64,000 nucleotides of DNA from Pantoea cypripedii. Lineage in GTDB: Bacteria > Pseudomonadota > Gammaproteobacteria > Enterobacterales > Enterobacteriaceae. The position numbers and the translations under genes are program-made. The notes beneath the pieces are model-generated. The model was not told the DNA's origin, searched no databases, and saw nothing but the letters and a program-made list of their open reading frames with translations. Positions within the stretch are counted from its first letter, which is position 1; each line of letters starts with the position of its first letter. This document shows, one piece after another, positions 52,594 to 61,977 of the stretch. The stretch lies in assembly GCF_011395035.1 (NCBI RefSeq), contig NZ_CP024769.1, positions 609,351 through 673,350 on the forward strand. The letters are read 5' to 3'.

Positions 52594-53358
52594 ATGTTTG
52601 TAAGTCGTCATCTCTCGCTATTAAAAACAGTTCTGACCATTTTATTGTTGTCATACTTTATTTCAGCAACGGCTGAAGCCAGCGTCACCATTCAGGGAAG
52701 TCGTATTATTTATCCGGCTAATGCTAAGTCAGTTGATGTTCAGTTAAAAAATAACGACAACCTGCCTTATGTCATGCAGACATGGTTTGATGACGGTGAT
52801 ATCGACTCCCGACCGGAACAGACAGCTAAGACGCCGTTTATTGTCACGCCACCGGTATTTCGTATTCAACCTAAATCAGGTCAAATCGTTCGGGTGATAT
52901 TCAGTGGCAATCAATCTCTGCCTCAGGATAGAGAATCCGTTTTCTGGTTTAACGTCTTGCAAATCCCACCGACAAATCTGGCAGGTGCGACACAACAAAA
53001 TGCGATGATGGTGATGTTACGCAATCGTATCAAGATCTTCTACCGCCCTGCTGCTATCGGTAAGCCGGGCAATATTTTAGACGGACTTAAAATTCGCCAT
53101 ATCAGGGACAGCAAAAAAGGCCATGGTCTTGAGATTGATAATCCACAACCGTGGCATGCCTCGCTTGTTACTGTATCGCTGAAAATTTCAGGTCAGACAT
53201 TTCAAGCCCGACCGGACATGGTCGCACCATTTTCTAAACAAACATTTTGGTTTCCGGCTTCAGGAAAGCACTTGCAGGGCGCAGGTGTGGCATCACTAGC
53301 CGCTATTAATGATCAGGGAGCAAGGATAAGTGAAAATTATACGGTTGAAGTGCAGTAA
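52594..53358 (+). CDS. Periplasmic fimbrial chaperone (PapD-like)
   Basis: 254 residues with a signal peptide and two immunoglobulin-like domains. Domain 1 has GSRIIYPANAKSVDVQLKN, TPPVFRIQPKSGQIVRV and the conserved ESVFWFNVLQIPP strand G1 region that donates a strand to pilins. It folds subunits in the periplasm and delivers them to the usher. Its end overlaps the usher start by 29 bases, in a different frame. Confidence 0.9.
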   Translation: MFVSRHLSLLKTVLTILLLSYFISATAEASVTIQGSRIIYPANAKSVDVQLKNNDNLPYVMQTWFDDGDIDSRPEQTAKTPFIVTPPVFRIQPKSGQIVRVIFSGNQSLPQDRESVFWFNVLQIPPTNLAGATQQNAMMVMLRNRIKIFYRPAAIGKPGNILDGLKIRHIRDSKKGHGLEIDNPQPWHASLVTVSLKISGQTFQARPDMVAPFSKQTFWFPASGKHLQGAGVASLAAINDQGARISENYTVEVQ

Positions 53359-55897
53359 CGTTAAATTCACTTTTTTCGCTTTGACTATTTCCACGTATTT
53401 GCCAGCCAAAGGTTTTTGTGATGAATATTATTTTGATTCATCACTCTTCAAAGGCTCGGCTTTTGGCCAGAATCTCGAAAAATTTAATGAGAGCAGCACG
53501 CCTGCGGGAAACTATTTGGTCGATATTTATCTGAACAATCAATTGATCAAATCCGGCGTTAAGATTAATTTCCCGGTAGTGAATAGCGGAGAAAAATCTG
53601 AGCCTTGCATTCCTGATTCCATCGCTAAGTTAATGCAAATCAAATCAATGCCTGATGACAAAAACGGCGAACAGTGCCATCCCCTTGCGTGGTGGGTGAA
53701 GACCGGAAAGTGGGAATTTGACCAGTCCTCCCTGCGCCTGCAGTTTATGATTCCAATGGCCGATCTCCAGCGGACACCCAGAGGATATATTCCCGCTGCT
53801 GAGTGGGATGATGGGATGACGGCATTATTTATTCGCCATAACACCAACTATACCTGGACGGAAAATCCGGGTACCGGTTACAGCTATCAATATCTCTGGA
53901 GCGGCATTACCGCGGGCACCAATATTGCCAACTGGCAATTTCGTCACCAGGGAAACTTACGCTATCTCCAGACCAGCAGCAGCGGCAGTAGCTATCGCTA
54001 CAATGCGGTGAAAACCTGGGTCCAGCATCCACTGGAAAGTATCAATAGCCTGATGTCAATTGGCGACAACTACACCGAAAGTTCACTTTTCGGCAGCCTG
54101 TCCTTTAATGGTATCAAACTGGCGACTGATGAACGCATGTGGCCTCAGGGTCGACGAGGCTATGCACCTGAAGTGCGGGGGGTCGCGTCATCAAATGCCC
54201 GTGTGGTGGTTAAACAGTTAAACAAAGTGATCTATGAGACCACAGTTCCGCCCGGTCCCTTTGTCATCAACGATCTGTATAACACCCGCAGCCAGGGCGA
54301 TCTTGAAGTTGAAGTGATTGAAGCTAACGGTAAAACCTCGACTTTTACCGTGCCCTACTCCTCCGTTCCGGATTCAGTTCGTCCCGGAAACTGGCGTTAC
54401 TCCCTCGCTCTGGGTCGGGTAAGACAATATTACTCGGTGCAGAATGAGTTCTTTGAAGGGATTCTGCAGAAAGGTATCAGCAACCGACTGACCGCAACCG
54501 CGGGTTCACGGCTGGCCAAAGACTACCAGGCATGGTTGTTGGGTGGCGTGCTGGCAACCGAAGCGGGTGCGCTGGGTATTAACACCACTTTCTCCGATGC
54601 TAAAGCCGAGCAAAATAAAAATGTCACCGGCTGGCGTGCCGAAGTCAGCTACAGCAAAACATTCCAGACCGGGACCAACCTGGTGCTGGCCGCTTACCGT
54701 TACTCCACCAGTGGCTTCAGGGACCTCGAAGATGTGTTGGGCGTCAGACGCCAGAACCAATCAGGCGTCAGCTACTATTCAGATACCTTGCACCAGCGAA
54801 ATCGCCTGTCGGCCACCCTCAGCCAGTCTTTTGATGATCTCGGGATGATTAGCCTGAGCGCCAGTACAGCAGATTACTATAATAATCAGTCACGTATTAC
54901 GCAGTTGCAGATGGGATACAGCAATACCTGGAAAAAAATTAGCTATAGCGTCAATGTCGCACGGCAACGCACATCCTATAACTACGATCGCTACAATGTT
55001 AGCGTCAATGATTCCGATGATGACTCCAGCAAACAGAAATATACGGAAAATACCGTCTCTCTGAATATCTCTATTCCACTTAACTGGGGTAACAACCTGT
55101 CGTCAGTGGCGTACAACTATAACCAATCGAAGGAAACTCGCTCCTCAACCGTTTCATTAAGCGGTTCTGCCGGACAAAACCGCGACTTGAGCTATTCAGT
55201 CTATGCAGGTACCGATCAGGATCGGTCAGACGGCAACAGCAGTTCCACCACCTTTGGTGGCAGTATTCAGCAGAATACGCGCGTGGGTAACTTCCGTGCC
55301 AATTATGGTCAGGGAAGTAACTATAGGCAGGCAGGCCTGGGGGCATCAGGAACCATCCTGATTCATAGCGGTGGGGTCACCCTCGGTCCTTACACCAGCG
55401 ATACCTTTGCCTTAATCCATGCTGATGGTGCTCAGGGTGCAGCAGTGCACAATGGTCAGGGCGCGGTAGTCGATAGCTTTGGCTACGCCATTCTGCCCTC
55501 GCTGACACCTTATCGTGCCAATACGGTCAGTCTCGATACGCTGAATATGAGTTCCGATGCCGAACTGAGTGGCGGTAGCCAACGTGTTGTGCCCTATGCC
55601 GGAGCAGTGGCGAAAATTAACTTCGCCACCATCAAAGGTAAAGCCGTGTTAATTAATCTGACTATGCGTAATGGTGAAGTTCCGCCGATGGGCGCTGAAG
55701 TTCGTGATGCTGATAATACCTTAATTGGTGTTGTTGGTCAGGGCGGACAGTTATATGCCCGCGTGCCCCATGATTCCGGCACATTAAAAGTGAACTGGGA
55801 CAGCTCAGCCAATAGCATCTGTTACGTCAATTATCAGATTACAGGACGTGATGACGAAGGAATTATTCACCTCAATAGCTCATGCAGCAAGGAATAA
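53330..55897 (+). CDS. Outer-membrane fimbrial usher
   Basis: 855-residue usher: signal peptide ending near KGFC, N-terminal chaperone-binding domain (YYFDSSLFKGSAFGQNLEKF), a long beta-barrel with plug region, and C-terminal domains with paired cysteines (SICYVNYQ...LNSSCSKE). It forms the secretion pore. The start is a GTG inside the chaperone gene, preceded by AAGGA, giving MKIIRLKCSNVKFTFFALT. It is well conserved and complete. Confidence 0.9.
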   Translation: MKIIRLKCSNVKFTFFALTISTYLPAKGFCDEYYFDSSLFKGSAFGQNLEKFNESSTPAGNYLVDIYLNNQLIKSGVKINFPVVNSGEKSEPCIPDSIAKLMQIKSMPDDKNGEQCHPLAWWVKTGKWEFDQSSLRLQFMIPMADLQRTPRGYIPAAEWDDGMTALFIRHNTNYTWTENPGTGYSYQYLWSGITAGTNIANWQFRHQGNLRYLQTSSSGSSYRYNAVKTWVQHPLESINSLMSIGDNYTESSLFGSLSFNGIKLATDERMWPQGRRGYAPEVRGVASSNARVVVKQLNKVIYETTVPPGPFVINDLYNTRSQGDLEVEVIEANGKTSTFTVPYSSVPDSVRPGNWRYSLALGRVRQYYSVQNEFFEGILQKGISNRLTATAGSRLAKDYQAWLLGGVLATEAGALGINTTFSDAKAEQNKNVTGWRAEVSYSKTFQTGTNLVLAAYRYSTSGFRDLEDVLGVRRQNQSGVSYYSDTLHQRNRLSATLSQSFDDLGMISLSASTADYYNNQSRITQLQMGYSNTWKKISYSVNVARQRTSYNYDRYNVSVNDSDDDSSKQKYTENTVSLNISIPLNWGNNLSSVAYNYNQSKETRSSTVSLSGSAGQNRDLSYSVYAGTDQDRSDGNSSSTTFGGSIQQNTRVGNFRANYGQGSNYRQAGLGASGTILIHSGGVTLGPYTSDTFALIHADGAQGAAVHNGQGAVVDSFGYAILPSLTPYRANTVSLDTLNMSSDAELSGGSQRVVPYAGAVAKINFATIKGKAVLINLTMRNGEVPPMGAEVRDADNTLIGVVGQGGQLYARVPHDSGTLKVNWDSSANSICYVNYQITGRDDEGIIHLNSSCSKE

Positions 55898-55901
55898 CCC
55901 T

Positions 55902-57230
55902 GTGCGTTTAAAAATTTATTTCCCCATATTATTTATTTTGTACTTTATTAGCTTCTCCATACAGGCGAGTTGCACCAAAATCACCAGTTCATCTTCCTTA
56001 TCTTCTGCCGCAATTGCGGCAGGCTATACGGCTACTTCGTGGACGGGTGCCTGTGATACCTGCAACGGCAACATGGGGTTGCCCGCAGTAGTCAGTATCA
56101 ACAGCGGCAGCTCATTCCAGGCTTCGGGGACATTACTGGCGAGTGCTGTAGGTAACTTCCTGACGGCTGCCAGTAATACCGCGTACACAGCCAATCAGAT
56201 TTTATATCGCTGTGATGTGGCAGACGCCGATAGTTTGTATGAAATGTATGCGACAAATGGCGATGATGCCTACACCGGAAAATATACCACGTCTGAAGTC
56301 GATGGTGCTTATTACGACCAGGCCAAAAATGTTGCTGTGCGCATGACTAACCTCAGCACCGGTGAATATTACAGCCGTTACTGGAAACAAAGGCAATTAA
56401 CGTCCGATGATTGGTACTCCGATGGGACTTATATATACATACCCGCCAGCGCCTTCAGTAATGTGCTGTATGAAATGTTTAAGATTGACTCTACGACGTA
56501 TTATGCTAACTCCGATAACTATTGGCTTGATTCCAGGAGCCAGCCGAGGGGATATATTGCGTTTAAAGGCCCGGGACTGGATACCAATAGCCTGACGGTA
56601 GGAATGGATAGCGCCAGCTATTATTATGGCTGGTATGGCAACTGGCCAGGCACCTGGAGCACCTACAGTGACGTGACTTATGTGCGTGGCGCGTTGTGCG
56701 AGGTCAAAGATTATCCTTCCGTGGTCCTTTTGCCTACGGTCAGTATCAGTACACTTTCGGCCGGTGGCAGCAGCCAGGCCCCCTTCTCCGTCAGTATTGA
56801 GTGTGAATCAGGCGCGATTTCAAGCACCAGTACATCCTCCTCAAGTTCTGCAAATGTCGCGATGGGTTTTTTAGTTAACCAATCAAACGCTGTCACCCAG
56901 GCAACGAATCTGGGCCTGGTCACGTCTGGCGGCGGGCTAACCTGGTTGCTTGATACCAATTATGGCAGCAGCGGCGTGGCATCTGGCGTAGGAATCAAAA
57001 TTTATAACAGTAGCGGCACCGCAATAAACCTGCTGCCTGACCTCGCCAGCACCGGAACAGGAAATACCCGTGGCTGGTATGCCTATAAAGATCTCACTAC
57101 GTTGGTTTCATCAGACTCCACCAGCATCTATAGCGGGGATTTCACCGCTTCTCTTGAAGCCATCGATGGGCAAACTATTACAGCAGGAACAGTCAATGCG
57201 CAATTGCAAGTTGTCATCAGCTTTCAGTAA
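55902..57230 (+). CDS. Fimbrial tip adhesin
   Basis: 442-residue secreted two-domain protein. A signal peptide (IYFPILFILYFISFSIQA) is followed by a Tyr/Ser/Asp-rich N-terminal lectin-like domain of about 240 residues and, after GALCEVKDYPSVVLLPTVS, a C-terminal pilin-like domain ending in VNAQLQVVISFQ. This is the adhesin architecture. The GTG at 55902 is preferred: AAGGA lies about eight bases upstream, and the frame's earlier ATG would begin inside the usher. The ligand is unknown; N-domain composition suggests a glycan. Confidence 0.78.
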   Translation: MRLKIYFPILFILYFISFSIQASCTKITSSSSLSSAAIAAGYTATSWTGACDTCNGNMGLPAVVSINSGSSFQASGTLLASAVGNFLTAASNTAYTANQILYRCDVADADSLYEMYATNGDDAYTGKYTTSEVDGAYYDQAKNVAVRMTNLSTGEYYSRYWKQRQLTSDDWYSDGTYIYIPASAFSNVLYEMFKIDSTTYYANSDNYWLDSRSQPRGYIAFKGPGLDTNSLTVGMDSASYYYGWYGNWPGTWSTYSDVTYVRGALCEVKDYPSVVLLPTVSISTLSAGGSSQAPFSVSIECESGAISSTSTSSSSSANVAMGFLVNQSNAVTQATNLGLVTSGGGLTWLLDTNYGSSGVASGVGIKIYNSSGTAINLLPDLASTGTGNTRGWYAYKDLTTLVSSDSTSIYSGDFTASLEAIDGQTITAGTVNAQLQVVISFQ

Positions 57231-57921
57231 GACAATGTTTTTAATAATGACGATGGCTAGTTTCAATGCCTCTGCGGTGGTCAATGTCGACAAAACGAGG
57301 GTTATTTTTAACGCTACGGCGAATATGCAGTCGATTAATTTAGTTAACAGCAGTGAAAGCCCAACCATTGTTCAGGTATGGACCGATGATGGCGACATCA
57401 ATGCCTCGCCAGATCAAAGCAGAACACCGGTGATAGCCTTACCGCCTGTTATGAAGATGTTTCCTGGTGAACTCCGTTCATTGCGTCTGATGTTAACATC
57501 AAGGGGGTCTATTCCTGCTGACAGAGAAAGCCTCTATTGGCTGAATATTTATCAGATACCCTCGTTAAAAAACGATATGAGTAAAGTTGAGAAGAAGGTG
57601 GTGTTGCCCTTACGGATTCGGCTTAAGGTGTTTGTACGACCTGCGGGGCTTAATGCACCGCAGATTGCCGACCCGGCAAAAATCCAGTTTATGGCAAAAG
57701 ACAGGCAGTTGATTGTAAAGAACCCGACTCCCTGGTACATGAGTATTAATGTCACCATTGGTCGTCACGATAATTTGAAAAATCTCCTTATTGAGCCCCA
57801 ATCCCAGTTAGTCGTACCACTCAGCGAGGCGCTCCAAACGGGTGAGAAAGTTAAATATGACGTGATTGATGATAATGGTAACCCGGTAAATTACTCCGCA
57901 AACATTTTGCCTTTGGTGTAA
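57196..57921 (+). CDS. Second periplasmic fimbrial chaperone
   Basis: 241-residue PapD-like chaperone with its own signal peptide (MRNCKLSSAFSKTMFLIMTMASFNASA). The domain-1 features VWTDDGDIN, PPVMKMFPGELRSLRLML and ESLYWLNIYQIP match the first chaperone in layout, but sequences are only partly alike. The ATG at 57196 lies 35 bases inside the adhesin gene with AGGA seven bases before it. Its position next to the adhesin suggests it serves that subunit specifically. Confidence 0.87.
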   Translation: MRNCKLSSAFSKTMFLIMTMASFNASAVVNVDKTRVIFNATANMQSINLVNSSESPTIVQVWTDDGDINASPDQSRTPVIALPPVMKMFPGELRSLRLMLTSRGSIPADRESLYWLNIYQIPSLKNDMSKVEKKVVLPLRIRLKVFVRPAGLNAPQIADPAKIQFMAKDRQLIVKNPTPWYMSINVTIGRHDNLKNLLIEPQSQLVVPLSEALQTGEKVKYDVIDDNGNPVNYSANILPLV

Positions 57922-58451
57922 CTGCCAGCAGGGCTGTGCTGTGGCTGGCGCAGCTCTGTTTCACCAGGAGCCGGGGTCCAGACCAGGTGCCTTTTGTGAT
58001 TGTTCTTTACCCGCGGGAGTTGTCAATGTGGCAGATTATTTAACATGGTTTCCTCCTTTATTTCAGGCGCAGCGACAACTCTAGTACACTCTGCTGAAAG
58101 TGCCAATTGAGTAACATCGACCTGCTTCCGATATATTCCCCTTCTTGTTAAGACAATTCTCAGAAATAATCCTCGCACACTCAGTGATGGAAAATGGAAC
58201 CCACCTGTGTTTATGTAATTAATTAACTGCTAATGCCATGGGTTATTCACTAAAGGAAAATAATTTACAAACCAAATAATCCTTTACGACACATAACATT
58301 AAGCAACTCCGCTCAGTAAAACCTGCGAAAAAAATCATTTCATTTTACCCATCACTTGCATCAACGCAATATTGCATTACGATTAATCACGTAACACCCA
58401 CGTGACGTGATTTTACCGTCATGTTATTTTTACTCATGAAAAGGAAATATT
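57922..58451. other. Intergenic region between fimbrial operon and yciG
   Basis: 530 bases with no credible gene. A stem GCCAGC/GCTGGC (57924-57949) just past the last chaperone stop may aid termination. The rest is AT-rich, with a CACGTAAC...CACGTGACGTG stretch before yciG; the yciG promoter is probably here. Confidence 0.55.
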
Positions 58452-58619
58452 ATGACTGAGCATAGAGGCGGTTCTGGAAATTTCTCTGACGATAAACAAA
58501 AATCATCTGAAAGTGGCAAAAAAGGCGGTCAGCATAGCGGCGGTAATTTTAAAAACGATCGTGATAAATCCTCAGACGCAGGTAAAAAAGGTGGTCAGCA
58601 TAACCAGCGTGGCACCTGA
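58452..58619 (+). CDS. yciG: Stress-induced KGG-repeat protein (YciG family)
   Basis: 55 residues, MTEHRGGSGNFSDDKQKS..., with two KKGGQH repeats (SGKKGGQHSGGNF and AGKKGGQHNQRG). Matches the YciG/Con-10 KGG family closely. In E. coli yciG is RpoS-controlled and linked to motility and stress; a hydrophilic, disorder-like protein. AAGGA lies six bases upstream of the ATG. Confidence 0.92.
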   Translation: MTEHRGGSGNFSDDKQKSSESGKKGGQHSGGNFKNDRDKSSDAGKKGGQHNQRGT

Positions 58620-58861
58620 TTTTTGCCAGGCTGTCCAGGAATGACAGTTGCAGGGGCAAGGAAGCCCTGATGCGTAATGACCATAAAGCGTTAACATTAA
58701 CTCCACTAGCGATGACTTTAATTTCAAATCAATCGACACAGCTGTGCCACACTATATAAAGAAAATAAATAGACGATTTGAATCAGTTTGTTAGGTCGCT
58801 CACCCCCCTCTCCATAAATTACACTTATCGTAACGAATAAATTTCAACGATTGGAATAATC

Positions 58862-58950
58862 CCCTGAAGTAATAATATGCCCTCAGGAACTCTGCTGGTT
58901 CCGTATTAAAGGTGCAGATTATACCACCCGGCTATGCGCCGGGTTTTTTA
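58862..58950 (+). ncRNA. Candidate small RNA 1
   Basis: Ends in a perfect intrinsic terminator ACCCGGC-TATGC-GCCGGGT followed by TTTTTT (58926-58949). Just upstream are further short stems, CCTGA...TCAGG and GGAAC...GTTCC. No protein gene feeds this terminator except distant yciG, so it may instead be a processed yciG 3' end. The promoter is unclear; the 5' end given is a guess. Not recognised as a named RNA. Confidence 0.4.
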
Positions 58951-59146
58951 TTAGTCGCACCCCCTCTTCTCTTAGTCAGCTGTTAAATTTTCTCACAGCG
59001 ATCCTCTGTGCACAGATAACGTCTTCATAAAATGATGTTTTCCGTCGTCATGTAAGAATTATCTGATTAAAAAATTAATCATAACGGTCGATTTTCTTCG
59101 CTTAACATTATCTTTACATCTGATTACTCGTTGCTATTATAGCGAC

Positions 59147-59236
59147 GCAAAGCAGACACACAGCAACGTGCTGCGAACGAGAGTTTTCCTGGTAGTAAAT
59201 CTGCTGCATTTTAACCCGCTATTTGCGGGTTTTTTC
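59147..59236 (+). ncRNA. Candidate small RNA 2
   Basis: A near-consensus sigma-70 promoter TTTACA (59113) - 16 bases - TATTAT (59135) is followed about 75 bases downstream by an intrinsic terminator AACCCGC-TATTT-GCGGGTT plus TTTTTC. The next gene is on the opposite strand, so the transcript has no coding function: about 90 nt with a CAGCA-ACG-TGCTG stem near its 5' end. Not recognised as a known RNA. Confidence 0.55.
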
Positions 59237-59271
59237 TTTTTCACGATGTGAATGCCAGCCCGGAAGAGCGA

Positions 59272-60066
59272 TTAATCGTTGTGTGTTGCATCGTTCAGAC
59301 GACTAAAAATGTCCTTCGCCGCAAAGATGCCATTAAGGGCTGCCGGGAACCCCGCATAAACGGCCATCTGTTGTATGACTTCAGTAATCTCAACGGGCGT
59401 AGCACCCACATTAAGAGCAGCGCTGATATGCACTTTTAATTGCGGCTGAGCCGTGCCCAGCGCAGTCAGCATGGCAACAATGGCCAGCTCTTTCGTGCGA
59501 TGATTGATCACCGTCCGGGACAAGATATCCCCGTATGAAAACTCAATCACAAACCGGGCCAGGTCCGGCGCTATCCCCATCAGACTTTGCGTAACATTTT
59601 TACCCGCTCCGGCACTGATGGCTTCCAGTGCCGCCATTCCCGTTGCGTAGCGGTTGTCAGAGGGAGCTTGCATGACTGGCTGAAAAGAGCAGCCACGATC
59701 GGCTAAAACGTCTTTAGCCACCAGTATGGCGTTCCCGGCGGCAGGAAAACCTGCAAAGACCGCACAGAGCATGATCACTTCAATGACAGCCTCAGGCTCA
59801 CAGCCGACGTTCAGCGCTCCCGCAATATGATATCTGAGCTGTGGCTGCGCATTCCCCATTGCCGCCAGAGCCGCGACGGTACTCAACTGGCGGGTCTGCA
59901 AGTCAAGCTCGCTGCGTGACATGATTTCGCCATAGCAAAATTCAACGGTGAAACGGGCCAGATCCGGTGCGACATCTTTTAACTGATTCAGTGGGCCATC
60001 GTAGTCGGCTCCGCCTACCTGCTTTAACGTTGCCAGACCTGAATCATAACGAGTTGATGTTGACAT
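59272..60066 (-). CDS. Carboxymuconolactone decarboxylase-family protein, two domains
   Basis: 264 residues made of two homologous CMD/AhpD-like domains (about 25-125 and 150-255), each with an RQLSTVAALAAMGNAQPQLRYHIAGALNVG or TKELAIVAMLTALGTAQPQLKVHISAALNVG segment. Neither carries the CxxC of AhpD peroxidases, so it is closer to carboxymuconolactone decarboxylases. Its reaction is unknown. Divergent from the LysR gene at 60153, its likely regulator. Confidence 0.85.
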   Translation of the reverse strand: MSTSTRYDSGLATLKQVGGADYDGPLNQLKDVAPDLARFTVEFCYGEIMSRSELDLQTRQLSTVAALAAMGNAQPQLRYHIAGALNVGCEPEAVIEVIMLCAVFAGFPAAGNAILVAKDVLADRGCSFQPVMQAPSDNRYATGMAALEAISAGAGKNVTQSLMGIAPDLARFVIEFSYGDILSRTVINHRTKELAIVAMLTALGTAQPQLKVHISAALNVGATPVEITEVIQQMAVYAGFPAALNGIFAAKDIFSRLNDATHND

Positions 60067-60152
60067 AGTTCTCTCCTGAGATGATTGAGTGGACGAACTC
60101 TACAACCCGCGAAAGGATGTGGCGAATACCCTTTCTGTGATACCTTTTCGGT

Positions 60153-61046
60153 ATGAATACTTCTATCGATCTTCGCCAGTTCCGCTACTTCCTTGCCGTC
60201 AGTGAGGAGCGTAACTTCGGGCGTGCTGCCCGGCGTCTGCATATTTCTCAGCCACCGCTCAGCAGACAAATCCGGCAATTAGAAGAACAGCTGGGTGTTG
60301 AATTATTTATCCGTACCGGGAGTGGCGTCACCCTGACCGCGGCAGGAGAAAAATTTCTTCCGGAAGTGAAACGCACGCTGGCACAGGCAGAAAAAGCGAT
60401 TGCGGCGGCCCGATCGGCACAAGACGCGACTCAGGGAAAAATCGTTATTGGCTACACCACTGTTTTTGACAGAAGCGTATTTCCCGATGTTTTTTCCCGT
60501 TTTCAGCAGCGCTTTCCTCACTGGCAGCTGATCACCAAAAGCAATCACTCAATCAACCTGGTACGGGATATCCGCAACGGCATCATGGATGCGGCGTTTA
60601 TTGGTTTGCATACTGAGATTGCGGGTCTGGCTGCAGAAGTCGTCCACCGGGAGTCAATGGTTGTAGCCCTGCCAGCCGGGCATTCCCTCGCGCGTAAACG
60701 CAAAGTTAGCTTCAGCGATCTCAGCCACGAGTCAATGTTTTGGTTTGAGCGACCGCTGAATCCCGGCTTTTACGATTATTGCCAGTCGTTCTTCGATAAA
60801 ATCGCTTTCCGGCCAACGATGCTGCCAGAGCCGCCGGATCATCACATTCTGCTTGGATTGATTGCCGAGGGGAAAGGGTTCGCGCTGATTGCCTCCTCAC
60901 TGAAGAATATTAAACGACAGGGGGTGGTGTTTCGCGAACTGAAACCGACACCCAGCACGCTGTCAATCGGTGTCAGCGTGGCGTTTCTCAAATCCAATAC
61001 CTCGCCCGCCTTACAGGCATTGCTTGAGATGCTCAGAAGCGAGTGA
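60153..61046 (+). CDS. LysR-family regulator, divergent from CMD gene
   Basis: 297-residue LysR regulator with a classic winged helix (IDLRQFRYFLAVSEERNFGRAARRLHISQPPLSRQIRQLEEQLG) and effector domain. The 86 bases to the CMD gene form a shared control region. Similar regulators of the CatM/BenM-like group respond to aromatic compounds, but the inducer here is not known. Confidence 0.86.
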   Translation: MNTSIDLRQFRYFLAVSEERNFGRAARRLHISQPPLSRQIRQLEEQLGVELFIRTGSGVTLTAAGEKFLPEVKRTLAQAEKAIAAARSAQDATQGKIVIGYTTVFDRSVFPDVFSRFQQRFPHWQLITKSNHSINLVRDIRNGIMDAAFIGLHTEIAGLAAEVVHRESMVVALPAGHSLARKRKVSFSDLSHESMFWFERPLNPGFYDYCQSFFDKIAFRPTMLPEPPDHHILLGLIAEGKGFALIASSLKNIKRQGVVFRELKPTPSTLSIGVSVAFLKSNTSPALQALLEMLRSE

Positions 61047-61049
61047 TAA

Positions 61050-61067
61050 CGCCCGCCAGCGCGGGCG
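61050..61067. terminator. Hairpin between convergent LysR and bdcA genes
   Basis: CGCCCGC-CAGC-GCGGGCG forms a perfect 7-bp stem a few bases after the LysR stop. No U-tract; probable but weak bidirectional terminator. Confidence 0.45.
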
Positions 61068-61090
61068 AATGTTCCCGCATCAGGGATAAA

Positions 61091-61804
61091 TCAGGCACCA
61101 AATGCGCCGTCGATGGTATGCATTGCCCCGGTGACAAAGCCCGCTTCCGGGCCAGCCAGCCATGCGACCATCCCTGCAACTTCTTCAGGCCGCCCGTGGC
61201 GCTTAATCGCCATAAATCCGTGCATCAGATCTTTCAATGGTCCCTCCGCCGGGTTTGCATCCGTATCAACGGGGCCAGGCTGCACCACATTTATCGTAAT
61301 ACCCCGCGGGCCGAAATCACGCGCCAGTCCTCGTGCCATCCCCTGCAGGGCGGACTTGCTCAGGGCGTACGACGCCATTCCGGGAACAGGCATGCGATCG
61401 CCATTCACCGAACCCATGATGATGATGCGTCCACCCTCTGGCATCTGACGTGCCGCTTCGACAGAGGCAAAATAAGGTGCATTGATATTGATACGAAACA
61501 GCCTTTCAACCTCGTCAGGATCCTGTTCTAACGCATCGCCGAAGGCGATGATGCCAGCATTAACCACCAGCACATCCAGCGGGCCACTGTCACGCACACG
61601 GGCAATCACGGCGTCGCGGTCGGCACTGTCAGTCTGGAAAGCCACGCTGCCCGTCGTTTCAGCAAGCTGTCTGGCCGCGTCTGGCGATCCGGCATAGGTG
61701 AAGCTGACGTTCGCGCCATCGGCACAAAAGCGCCGTACAATTGCCGCACCAATTCCCCGGCTGCCACCGAGCACCAGGACAGACTTACCTTTGAAATAAG
61801 ACAT
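61091..61804 (-). CDS. bdcA: SDR-family protein BdcA
   Basis: 237-residue short-chain dehydrogenase, the same length as E. coli BdcA and highly similar throughout (SVLVLGGSRGIGAAIVRRF; SVNGDRMPVPGMASYALSKSALQGMARGLARDFGPRG; GAMHTIDGAFGA). The catalytic Y-x3-K is YALSK. In E. coli BdcA binds cyclic-di-GMP and promotes biofilm dispersal. The ATG at 61804 follows AAGGAG by five bases; the frame's GTG at 61810 overlaps that site. Confidence 0.93.
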   Translation of the reverse strand: MSYFKGKSVLVLGGSRGIGAAIVRRFCADGANVSFTYAGSPDAARQLAETTGSVAFQTDSADRDAVIARVRDSGPLDVLVVNAGIIAFGDALEQDPDEVERLFRININAPYFASVEAARQMPEGGRIIIMGSVNGDRMPVPGMASYALSKSALQGMARGLARDFGPRGITINVVQPGPVDTDANPAEGPLKDLMHGFMAIKRHGRPEEVAGMVAWLAGPEAGFVTGAMHTIDGAFGA

Positions 61805-61977
61805 GGGCACTCCTTAGTGATTTCAGGTAGCCACTATTGGCTACGATGCAGACAGTTTAGCTGACGTTCCTTGTAACAACGCGGCACGTTGTCCGACGAA
61901 AGCGAAATGTTGTGTTCTCCGCTTAACCTACGAACCAGCCAAAACTTTACCTTCCAAAATTAAGGCACCCGGCGTAA

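Larger units (their letters stand above)
58620..59271. other. Gene-poor region with candidate small RNAs
   Basis: 652 bases without a credible protein gene between yciG and a convergent minus-strand gene. Two intrinsic terminators (58926-58949 and 59213-59236) lie inside it, each with a structured segment upstream, which suggests RNA genes rather than mere spacer. Confidence 0.6.

Noticed and set aside
58862..58950. Identification of candidate RNA 1 as RprA
   Set aside because: Only a short ATCCCCTGA-like stretch resembles RprA; the other conserved parts and genomic context do not match.
59248..59439. 63-codon plus-strand frame at the start of this stretch
   Set aside because: Most of it is antisense to the conserved C-terminal domain of the CMD gene, and there is no ribosome site.
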